Part shown: positions 8,341 to 15,655 of the stretch, in pieces
Layout of the letters: the number at the start of each line of letters is the position of its first letter
Numbering within the stretch: position 1 is the stretch's first letter
Assembly (NCBI RefSeq): GCF_001432305.1
Contig: NZ_KQ483358.1
Coordinates: 2,973,710-3,037,709 of the forward strand
Source of the DNA: Curvibacter sp. PAE-UM
GTDB taxonomy: Bacteria > Pseudomonadota > Gammaproteobacteria > Burkholderiales > Burkholderiaceae_C
Reading direction: 5' to 3'
DNA: 64,000 nucleotides
Made by a program: the position numbers and the translations under genes
Notes under the pieces: model-generated
The model's input: only the letters and a program-made list of their open reading frames with translations
Database searches by the model: none
Told to the model about the DNA's origin: nothing

Positions 8341-9417
8341 TCAGCGCGGCAGGGCTTTGAGGCCGTAGCCCGCCATGCGCGCCTTGACGATGGCCTGGGC
8401 GCGGGTTTCCACCTGCAGCTTGTCGAAGACGGCACTGACCTTGTTGCGCACGGTCTTCTCGGCCAGGCCCAGGTGGGCGGCGATCTGCAGGTTGTCCAGG
8501 CCATGGGCCAGCAGCTCCAGCAGTTCGTGTTCGCGCGGCGTCAGGTCCAGCCGGGGCGCCGCCTGGTCCTGGCCGTGGCGCGCCATGAAATCGCGGATCT
8601 GCTCCATGCATTGCGCGAAGGCCGGCTCGTCTTGCAGCAGCACGTGGTTGCGGCCTTCCAGCGGCACGAACTGCGCGCCGGGTATGGCGCCGGCCACCCG
8701 CCGGCCCTCCTCGAAAGGCACGCGGGCATCGCCGCGCGCGTGCAGGACCAGCGTGGGGCACTGCACCTGGCGCGCCTGATCGCTCACGTCCAGATCGCTG
8801 AGCGCGCGCAGCGTGCGCAGGGCATTGGCCGGGGTGGTCGAGCGGCGTTCGAGCTCGTTGAACCATTCCATCTGCTCCAGCGTGCCGCCCGGGATGAAGA
8901 GCGATGTATAGACCTGCCGGAAAGCCGGGTTCTCGCGGCCCCAGCCCAGCTCCACCAGATCGAGCATGAGCCTGGCCTCGCGCAACTGCTCGGGCGCCAG
9001 CTCGCGCCGTGCGATCCCGCGCAGATAACCGCCGAACAGCACGAGCGCGCTGACACGCTCCGGGTGGCGTACGGCGTAGGCGATGGAAATGGCGCAACCC
9101 TGCGAACAGCCCAGCAGGGTGAAGCGCTCCAGCCCGGCCGCATCCACCACGGCCTCCAGGTCGGCCACCCAGTCGTCCAGCGTGGGCTCGGTGGCGCTGC
9201 TGTCGGACAGGCCGCAATTGCGGCCGTCGTAGCGCACCAGCTGGTGGCCACGGTTGAGCTCCTGCAGCCAGGGGCGCCAGACCGGGGTTTCGATGTCGAA
9301 TTCGAGGTGGGTCAGGAAGTGCGCGGCCCGCACCAGCGGCAGACCCTGGCCTTCGACGGCATAGGCCAGGCGCACGCCGTCGCGCGCCTGGCAGAAACGG
9401 ATGGTTTGAGAAGGCAT
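8341..9417 (-). CDS. alpha/beta hydrolase fused to a LuxR-type DNA-binding domain
   Basis: 358 residues. Residues 1-275 are an alpha/beta hydrolase with nucleophile Ser105 in GCSQG and the catalytic His in GRNHVLL near the domain end. Residues 285-345 are a LuxR/GerE helix-turn-helix (LTPREHELLELLAHGLDNLQ, then IAAHLGLAEKTVRNKVSAVF). This domain pair suggests a regulator that binds or cleaves a small ester or lactone-like ligand; the ligand is unknown and the idea is inference. Start ATG gives the normal hydrolase N-terminus. Targets may include itself and the small gene downstream. Confidence 0.88.
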   Translation of the reverse strand: MPSQTIRFCQARDGVRLAYAVEGQGLPLVRAAHFLTHLEFDIETPVWRPWLQELNRGHQLVRYDGRNCGLSDSSATEPTLDDWVADLEAVVDAAGLERFTLLGCSQGCAISIAYAVRHPERVSALVLFGGYLRGIARRELAPEQLREARLMLDLVELGWGRENPAFRQVYTSLFIPGGTLEQMEWFNELERRSTTPANALRTLRALSDLDVSDQARQVQCPTLVLHARGDARVPFEEGRRVAGAIPGAQFVPLEGRNHVLLQDEPAFAQCMEQIRDFMARHGQDQAAPRLDLTPREHELLELLAHGLDNLQIAAHLGLAEKTVRNKVSAVFDKLQVETRAQAIVKARMAGYGLKALPR

Positions 9418-9507
9418 GGCCCATGGTCGCCCGGCGGGCCCCCGGGTGTCAAGGCATGGCGCGCAGGCGGTCGGGACAAAGTGCCCGACAGCACCCCGCC
9501 TGGCGCC

Positions 9508-12405
9508 TCAGCCCTGCTGCGCCAGCCAATCCTGCAGCGGCAGCGGCCGCGCGTAAAGGTAACCCTGCAGGCTGGGACAGCCACTTTTGCGCAGGTAGTC
9601 GGCCTGGGCCTGGGTCTCCACGCCCTCGGCCACCACGTGCAGCGAGAAGTTGCGCGCAATGGACAGCACGGTTTCCACGATGCCGCGCGCATGCAGGTCA
9701 TCGGGCAGGCCCTGCACGAAGCTGCGGTCGATCTTGAGTTCGTACAGCGGCATGCGATTCAGGTAGGCCAGGCTGGAGTAGCCGGTGCCGAAGTCGTCGA
9801 TGGAAAAGCGGATGCCCAGGGCCGCCAGTTCATGCATGCGCGCCAGGATCTTGTCCACGTCTTCCACAAGGTGGCCCTCGGTCACCTCGAAGATGAGCCG
9901 GTCCGCCGGGGCGCCAGTGTCGGCCAGCACGCGACGCACCTGCGCCACGAAATCGTGCTCGCGCAGCTGGCGCGGGCTGATGTTGATGGACAGGGGCATC
10001 GTGTATCCGGCCTGCGCCAGCGTGACCAGCATCTGGCAGCCCTGCGCCAGCACCCAGTGACCCAGCTCCAGGATGAGGCCGGTGGATTCGGCCAGGGGGA
10101 TGAACTGCGCCGGCGACACGAAACCGCGCACGGGGTGCTTCCAGCGCAGCAGCAGTTCGGCGCCGCAGGGCCGCCCGGCCGCATCGACCTGGGTCTGCAG
10201 GTGCATGGCAAGCTGCTCCAGGGCGATGGCGTGCTTGAGGTCGAATTCCAGCGCCAGCCGCTGCTGCACCTCGGCGTGCATGGCCGGCTCGTAGAAGGCG
10301 ATGGCATTGCGGCCCGAGGCCTTGGCGCGGTACATGGCGGTATCGGCCTCGCGCAGCAGGTCGTCCACCGAACGGCTTTGCGGCGTGAGCAGGGTCACGC
10401 CGATGCTGCAGCCCGAGGCATAGACCTGGTGCTCCAGCTCCACCGGCTGCTGCAGCGCCTTGCGGATCTTCTCGGCCACGCCCAGCGCGACCAGGCTGGC
10501 CTCGTGCTTGTCGCTGCCCACCTGGGGCAGCAGGATGACGAACTCGTCGCCGCCGATGCGCGCCACCGTGTCCTGCTCGCGCAGCAGGCTGCGCAGGCGT
10601 TCGGCCACCCGCTGCAGCAGGGCATCGCCCACGGCATGGCCGCTGGCGTCGTTGACGTTCTTGAAGTGGTCCAGGTCCAGGAACAGCACGGCGGTGCAGT
10701 CGTCCGAGCGCTGCGCGGTGTGCAGGGCCACGGCCAGCCGGTCCATCAGCAGGCGTCGGTTGGGCAGGTCCGTCATGGGGTCGTAGAAGGCCAGGCGATG
10801 GATGCGCGCCTCGTTCTCGCGCCGCTCGGTGATGTCGACGAAGCTCACGCGCAGCTGCCGGTGCTGATGCGTAGGCATCTGCAGCAGGTTCATCTCGCAC
10901 AGCACGTCACGACCTTCAGCAACAGGACGCACCCGGCACTCCTGCACCACGTGCTGCCCGGGCGGCAGGCTGGCCAGCGTCTGGTCGAGGAAACGCCCGA
11001 TCGACAGCCCGGCAGGCTGGGCCGGGTCCGGTGCAAAAAAACGCCGCAGGTCGGAGCGCATGATCTCCTCGCGCGGGCAGGCGAAGAGCCGTTCCGCGTT
11101 GCGGTTGGCCTCCACGCACCGCTGCGTCTGCAAGTCGTAGACGACGATGGCTTCGGGTGCATGCTCCACCAGCATCTTGACGCTGGCCTCGCTCATCCGC
11201 GCCTCGCGTTCGGCAACGAGACGCCGCCGGTTCTGCAGGGTCAGCGCCACCACCATGCCCGACAGCACGAACAGCGCCGCGCCGGTGGTCAGCACCACAT
11301 TGCGGTGCTCCTCGTACAGGCTGGGCGGGCGATGGATGATGACGCTGTCAGGTGGCAGGACCGAGGTGTCGGCGCCCCAGCGCTGCAGCTGGGCCCAGTC
11401 GAACATGGGCACGCTGCGGCTGGGCAGCGGGGTGACCGCCTCCTGAAGCTGCAGCCGGCCCAACACGATGTCATGGCCCAGACGCGCGGCGCGCTCGCCC
11501 TCGGCGCCGATCGCATACATCATGCCGCCCACGCTGGACTCGACACCGAACCGGGTGTCGAACATATAGAAGGTGGGCACGCTGGTGACGCGCGAGAACT
11601 CCACGCCGACATCGGCCGAGCTGAAGGTCTTGCCGGCGGCGTCCCGGTTGAAGGTGGTGCGCAGAACGATGGTGCCGGCCTGCAGCCGGGCCAGGCGCTG
11701 CAGGATCTGCTCGTGGCTGAGCTCGTTGGTGTAATCGAACTGCAGCCGCCCCTGCCAGCGCGGCGCCAGGGCTTCGAGCTCGCGCCGCGCTGCCAGGTCC
11801 GGCACGCCGGTGCCACCCAGCACCAGCACCTTGCGGGTGGCGGGAAAGAGCTTGAGGGCGATGTCCAGGGTGCCGGCATAGTCGAAGCTGACGTCCTGGC
11901 GCAGGAAGCGCCGCCCGCTCCGGCTGGACTGTTCGGCACTGATGGACGCGTTGGAGGCGATCACCGGCGCCGTCGGGCTCAGGGTCGGCAGTTCTTCGAG
12001 CAGGAAATTGAGCGGCGTCTGCTGGAAGGTGACGATCAGGTCCAGCGAGCGGTTCGCGTATTTGTGCAGCAGCAGTTCGCGGCTGAGCTTGCGGTAGGCC
12101 GGGTCCGGGTTGCGCGCCAGGTCCAGGTACTCCACGTAGACCTTCTCGACCGGCATGCCCAGCTGCCGCCAGGTGGCCACGAAGCTTGCGACGTAGGCAT
12201 CCACGCCGGGCCGGCCATAACCGGGCTGCAGCAACAGGAGCACCTGCTTGCCCGCGTCCGGCGTGGCCGTGACGGCCGGGGTCGTGCGCCCCGAAAGTGT
12301 CTGGGCCGGCACGAGACCACTGGCAAGCACCAGCCCCCAGACCAGCAGCAGACAACTGCGCACGGCAGAACGGGCAAACCAGCGGACGGGAAAGGTGCAA
12401 CCCAT
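9508..12405 (-). CDS. periplasmic sensor - PAS - GGDEF - EAL protein (c-di-GMP turnover)
   Basis: 965 residues. Signal peptide at 1-35 (cut after VPA), a periplasmic ABC_sub_bind-like sensor to about 350, one membrane helix near 371-393, PAS near 405-500, GGDEF and EAL. The cyclase motif is intact (RIGGDEF, about residue 618) with an RxxD inhibitory site (REQD) just before it. The phosphodiesterase motif is ELL in place of EAL (AELLLRW), still with its glutamate, plus DDFGTGYSSL and VAEGVET, so both activities are possible. ATG 12405 is the first in front of the signal peptide. It lies 77 bases after another GGDEF gene and is probably co-transcribed. Confidence 0.92.
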   Translation of the reverse strand: MGCTFPVRWFARSAVRSCLLLVWGLVLASGLVPAQTLSGRTTPAVTATPDAGKQVLLLLQPGYGRPGVDAYVASFVATWRQLGMPVEKVYVEYLDLARNPDPAYRKLSRELLLHKYANRSLDLIVTFQQTPLNFLLEELPTLSPTAPVIASNASISAEQSSRSGRRFLRQDVSFDYAGTLDIALKLFPATRKVLVLGGTGVPDLAARRELEALAPRWQGRLQFDYTNELSHEQILQRLARLQAGTIVLRTTFNRDAAGKTFSSADVGVEFSRVTSVPTFYMFDTRFGVESSVGGMMYAIGAEGERAARLGHDIVLGRLQLQEAVTPLPSRSVPMFDWAQLQRWGADTSVLPPDSVIIHRPPSLYEEHRNVVLTTGAALFVLSGMVVALTLQNRRRLVAEREARMSEASVKMLVEHAPEAIVVYDLQTQRCVEANRNAERLFACPREEIMRSDLRRFFAPDPAQPAGLSIGRFLDQTLASLPPGQHVVQECRVRPVAEGRDVLCEMNLLQMPTHQHRQLRVSFVDITERRENEARIHRLAFYDPMTDLPNRRLLMDRLAVALHTAQRSDDCTAVLFLDLDHFKNVNDASGHAVGDALLQRVAERLRSLLREQDTVARIGGDEFVILLPQVGSDKHEASLVALGVAEKIRKALQQPVELEHQVYASGCSIGVTLLTPQSRSVDDLLREADTAMYRAKASGRNAIAFYEPAMHAEVQQRLALEFDLKHAIALEQLAMHLQTQVDAAGRPCGAELLLRWKHPVRGFVSPAQFIPLAESTGLILELGHWVLAQGCQMLVTLAQAGYTMPLSINISPRQLREHDFVAQVRRVLADTGAPADRLIFEVTEGHLVEDVDKILARMHELAALGIRFSIDDFGTGYSSLAYLNRMPLYELKIDRSFVQGLPDDLHARGIVETVLSIARNFSLHVVAEGVETQAQADYLRKSGCPSLQGYLYARPLPLQDWLAQQG

Positions 12406-12482
12406 GCCGGCAATGGTACATGGGGCTATCGCGCACGGTCCCCTCGGAGACGACACCGGCTGGCAGCGACCGGGCCGTGGTC

Positions 12483-13745
12483 TCAGGCCGCTGTCATGAC
12501 GCGGTTGCGCCCCTGGTGCTTGGCGAGGTAGAGGGCCACGTCGGACTCTTTGAGCAGGGCCTCGGCCTGTTCGGCGCGCTGCACGCGCACCGAGGCCACC
12601 CCGATGCTGATGGTGACGACGCCGGCCACCGGCGAATGTTCGTGCGGCATGGCCCGGCCCTCCACGGCGGCGCGGATGCGCTCGGCCACGTTGCGGGCCT
12701 CGGCCGCGGTGGCGCCGGGCAGCACGAGCACGAACTCCTCGCCGCCGTAGCGCGCCACCAGCTCGCCGGAACGGCGCGCCTCGGCCGCCAGGAGCGACGC
12801 CACCTGGCGCAGGCAGGCATCGCCGGCCTGGTGGCCGTAGTGGTCGTTGTAGGCCTTGAAGTAGTCCACGTCGATCAGGGCCAGGGCCAGCGGCAGGCCC
12901 ATGCGCGCGGCGCGCTGCCATTCGGACTCCCACACTTCGTCAAAACGACGCCGGTTGGCCAGGCCGGTCAGCGCATCGGTGCTGCTGAGCGCGGCGAGCT
13001 GGTGGTTGGCGGCCTCCAGCTCGGCCGTGCGCTCGCGCACGCTTTGCTCCAGCTGCTCGTTGGCCGTGACGATCTCCTGCTGCAGCCGCGCCTGCTCGGC
13101 CACTTCGCTGCGCAGGCGGCGCGAGAACATCCAGCCCACCCAGACCAGCAGGCCCAGTGCCGCCAGGCGCAGGCCGTAGGCCAGCTGGCGCATCTGCTCC
13201 AGCTGGCGGGCGCGCTCGGCCAGCTCGTCGCTCAGCGCGCTGATGACGGATTCGGTGGTGATCTCGTAGATCTTCTTGGCCAGCACGTAGTCGTCCTCGA
13301 AGAGCACGGCGCGCGCCCGGCCCCAGTTGCCCGCGCGCATGTGGCGCAGGGAGCGCGCCTCGGTGACGCGCAGGCCTTTCTGCAGATCGAGCAGCACGGA
13401 GATATCACCCGAGAGTTCCAGCTCGCGGCTGAGTTCGGCCACGGTACCGACCGTGGCGGTGAGGTGTTCGTCGACGCTGTCGTAGCGGCTCACGCGCAGC
13501 AGCTTTTCCTCGAGCACGGCGCCGCTGAGCAGGCTGGTGAGCTCCTGCTCCAGACGCACGATGCGCTCCAGGCGCGTGCTGATGCCCAGATGGCGCACGT
13601 GCATGTCCTCGTTGCGCACGTCCACATAGAGCCCCAGCACAAAGGTCAGGACCAGGATGGCCACGGCGATGTAAGTACTGCCCAGGTATCTCATGTTCGA
13701 GTTGTTGGCGAGCCCAGGGGGCCTCCCGAAAGGCGGAATGGCCAT
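12483..13745 (-). CDS. membrane-bound diguanylate cyclase (GGDEF)
   Basis: 420 residues from the ATG at 13745, chosen because GGAGGG lies 8 bases upstream; the ATG at 13694 has no ribosome site but would start right at the first membrane helix. Helix 1 (about 24-42) and helix 2 (about 185-207) bracket a periplasmic helical sensor, followed by a short coiled coil and the GGDEF domain with YGGEEF near residue 330. It should make c-di-GMP. The usual RxxD inhibitory site reads RSGE, so feedback control may be weakened. Confidence 0.9.
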   Translation of the reverse strand: MAIPPFGRPPGLANNSNMRYLGSTYIAVAILVLTFVLGLYVDVRNEDMHVRHLGISTRLERIVRLEQELTSLLSGAVLEEKLLRVSRYDSVDEHLTATVGTVAELSRELELSGDISVLLDLQKGLRVTEARSLRHMRAGNWGRARAVLFEDDYVLAKKIYEITTESVISALSDELAERARQLEQMRQLAYGLRLAALGLLVWVGWMFSRRLRSEVAEQARLQQEIVTANEQLEQSVRERTAELEAANHQLAALSSTDALTGLANRRRFDEVWESEWQRAARMGLPLALALIDVDYFKAYNDHYGHQAGDACLRQVASLLAAEARRSGELVARYGGEEFVLVLPGATAAEARNVAERIRAAVEGRAMPHEHSPVAGVVTISIGVASVRVQRAEQAEALLKESDVALYLAKHQGRNRVMTAA

Positions 13746-14077
13746 TTTGCCGACCCTCCAGGCGGCCACAAAAGATTTATAGGCACAATTCCACAATACC
13801 GCGTACAATCGCCACGTTGCTGCAACTTGCTTACCTTTGCAGCAGCTGTTGTCTGACTTGGTTCGCGGCACCTACAAGCCGCCCGCCTCACCATCTGGCC
13901 GTTCTCACCGGCCCCCGGTCGTCAAACTCCCCTTCTCTGCGGCGAGCCCTATCCCCGGTCTGTATTTCCTTCCCTGGACCGAAACCCAAAGCGGCTTGTG
14001 CCGCAACGTCCAGCCCCAGGGCTGACGGTTTTTCCTGTTTCTTGCGACGCGTACTGATACGCGCGCCTTTAGTTTTG
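13746..14077. other. intergenic region between the GGDEF gene and a small conserved gene
   Basis: 332 bases carrying the promoters of the divergent neighbours. It contains a short hairpin (CGCGTA-CTGA-TACGCG, 14048-14063) 15 bases before the next gene's start, which could affect its translation. No further gene is convincing; the open frames across it have no ribosome site. Confidence 0.4.
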
Positions 14078-14314
14078 ATGATTACCACCCTAGAAAATGC
14101 ATTCTCGGTGGGCAAGTACCTTGTCTCACCCCTCACCCGAACGACCGATTCGGGCCAGTACACGGCTTCCGTGTCCATCCGTAGCGGCAGCGGCCGCGGC
14201 ACGTCTGACCGTGTTTACCGCTTCGTGCCCGAATTCGCCACCCGCGAAGGCGCCCTGCAGTACGCGGTGGCCGAAGGCCACAGCTGGCTGCAACAGCGCC
14301 AATGCGCGGCCTGA
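14078..14314 (+). CDS. small conserved hypothetical protein
   Basis: 78 residues, [11 protein letters not shown]... to ...LQQRQCAA. It has the look of a small alpha/beta protein with a basic serine-rich loop ([17 protein letters not shown]) and a C-terminal helix. It lies 37 bases before infA in the same direction and may be co-transcribed with it. I do not recognise a named family. GC and codon use are typical of the region. Confidence 0.7.
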   Translation: MITTLENAFSVGKYLVSPLTRTTDSGQYTASVSIRSGSGRGTSDRVYRFVPEFATREGALQYAVAEGHSWLQQRQCAA

Positions 14315-14351
14315 GCGCCCTTACACTGTCACACCCCACGAGGAATATCCC

Positions 14352-14618
14352 ATGGCCAAGGAAGAATTGATCGAGATGGAAGGCAAGGTCGAGGAAGTGC
14401 TCCCCGATTCCCGCTTTCGCGTGACACTGGACAACGGGCACAGCCTGATCGCCTATACCGGCGGCAAGATGCGCAAGCATCACATCCGCATCCTGGCTGG
14501 CGACAAGGTGTCGCTCGAGCTCTCGCCCTATGACCTGGGCAAGGGCCGCATCACCTTCCGCCACCTCCCTCCCCGCACCGGCGGCGCACCCGCGCCGGCC
14601 CGGCGCACGTTCCGTTGA
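14352..14618 (+). CDS. infA: translation initiation factor IF-1
   Basis: Small OB-fold protein that binds the ribosomal A site during initiation. The core [20 protein letters not shown]...[16 protein letters not shown] is diagnostic. At 88 residues it is longer than the 72 of ordinary IF-1 because of a C-terminal tail ([16 protein letters not shown]). It lies outside a ribosomal-protein operon, next to an RRM protein, which is how the second infA copy of Burkholderiales is usually placed. GAGGAA precedes the start. Confidence 0.93.
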   Translation: MAKEELIEMEGKVEEVLPDSRFRVTLDNGHSLIAYTGGKMRKHHIRILAGDKVSLELSPYDLGKGRITFRHLPPRTGGAPAPARRTFR

Positions 14619-14696
14619 CCGTCCAGCCGGACGGTCATTCCCCCTGCGTCACAAGTTGCATTGCGACCCACGGCGCTTTTTTTGAAAGGCTCACTC

Positions 14697-15056
14697 ATGA
14701 GCAGCAAACTTTATGTCGGTAACCTCTCCTACTCGGTGCGGGACGACGATCTGCAACAGAAATTCGGCGAATTCGGCTCCGTCCAGTCCGCCAAGGTCAT
14801 GATGGACCGCGACAGCGGCCGTTCCAAGGGCTTCGGCTTCGTGGAAATGTCCAGCCCGGCGGAAGCCGAAGCTGCGATCCGCGGCATGAACGGCCAGAAC
14901 GTTGACGGCCGCGACATGGTCGTGAACGTCGCCCGTCCGATGGAACCCCGCACCGGTGGTGGCGGCGGCGGCTTCGGCGGCGGCGGCGGTGGCCGTCGTG
15001 AAGGCGGTGGCGGCGGTTACGGTGGTGGCGCCGGCGGCGGCCGTCCCCGTTACTGA
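14697..15056 (+). CDS. glycine-rich RNA-binding protein (single RRM)
   Basis: 119 residues. An RRM at 4-80 with RNP2 (LYVGNL) and RNP1 (KGFGFVEM), followed by a Gly/Arg-rich tail of about 35 residues. It is the bacterial and cyanobacterial cold-inducible Rbp type and probably binds single-stranded RNA at low temperature. ATG 14697 follows GAAAGG; an upstream in-frame TTG is rejected. A strong terminator follows. Its position after IF-1 suggests shared control of translation in the cold, which is inference. Confidence 0.92.
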   Translation: MSSKLYVGNLSYSVRDDDLQQKFGEFGSVQSAKVMMDRDSGRSKGFGFVEMSSPAEAEAAIRGMNGQNVDGRDMVVNVARPMEPRTGGGGGGFGGGGGGRREGGGGGYGGGAGGGRPRY

Positions 15057-15073
15057 AGTCTCGGCTTCCTCTG

Positions 15074-15101
15074 AAAAACCGGCCCTTGGGCCGGTTTTTT
15101 T
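15074..15101 (+). terminator. rho-independent terminator of the RRM gene
   Basis: AAAAACCGGCCC-TT-GGGCCGG followed by seven T, ending 45 bases after the stop. The A-run before and T-run after make it potentially bidirectional. Confidence 0.92.
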
Positions 15102-15164
15102 ATGCCAGCGCCCGATGCAGGCCAGGCAGGTAAGATCACGCTCCTTTATAGCGGAGTATTGGCA

Positions 15165-15527
15165 ATGATCAGGTTCAGCGACGAACACGTGTGGGTGCGG
15201 GTGGAAGGCGATACGGGCGTGGTGGGCATCACCGTGCACGCGCAGGACACGCTGGGCGACATCGTGTTCGTGGAACTGCCGGCCGTGGGCAAGACCCTGG
15301 CCGCCAAGGACGTGGCCGGCGTGGTGGAGTCCGTCAAGGCTGCGGCCGACGTCTACGCCCCGGTCAGCGGCACGGTCACCGAAGTCAACGAGGCGCTGCG
15401 TGCCGACCCCGCCCTGGCCAACAGCGAACCGCTGGGCGCGGGCTGGTTCTACAAGCTCAAGCTGTCCCAGCCCGCCGAGCTCGACGCGCTGATGGACGAA
15501 ACGGCCTACGCCAAGTTCAGCGCCTGA
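15165..15527 (+). CDS. gcvH: glycine cleavage system H-like lipoyl protein
   Basis: 120 residues with the GcvH fold and the lipoyl-lysine motif VVESVKAAAD (Lys58). Function in the family: carries the aminomethyl group between the P and T proteins, or acts as lipoate carrier. The N-terminus is shortened compared with classical GcvH (starts MIRFSDEHVWVRV). No gcvT, gcvP or glycine riboswitch is nearby, so a solitary carrier role is possible. GGAG lies upstream and a CTCC ten bases earlier could mask it. Confidence 0.88.
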   Translation: MIRFSDEHVWVRVEGDTGVVGITVHAQDTLGDIVFVELPAVGKTLAAKDVAGVVESVKAAADVYAPVSGTVTEVNEALRADPALANSEPLGAGWFYKLKLSQPAELDALMDETAYAKFSA

Positions 15528-15567
15528 GCCGGGCACCGCCCCGGCGACGTGCTGTTCTGCCACGGCA

Positions 15568-15585
15568 CTGTCTTCATACTGTCAC
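15568..15585 (+). promoter_or_regulatory. Pho box (PhoB-binding site) upstream of phoX
   Basis: CTGTCTT-CATA-CTGTCAC: two 7-base direct repeats spaced by 4, i.e. the 11-base period of PhoB sites (consensus CTGTCAT-N4-CTGTCAT). It is 71 bases before the PhoX start, which predicts induction by phosphate starvation. Confidence 0.75.
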
Positions 15586-15655
15586 GGTCACGCCTTAAAA
15601 ACACGGGGGTGCCGGTCACACGACCGGTAAACACAACCCTCATCAAGGCAGGATC

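Noticed and set aside
8473-12531. Very long open frame on the plus strand opposite the hydrolase-LuxR and GGDEF-EAL genes
   Set aside because: It is the antisense shadow of GC-rich genes: His/Gln/Arg/Ala-rich, no ribosome site, no domain; the minus-strand proteins are well supported.
13817-14314. Longer version of the small protein before infA, starting in the 13.8-kb gap
   Set aside because: The added part is Ser/Pro/Arg-rich without a ribosome site; the ATG at 14078 starts the protein-like portion.
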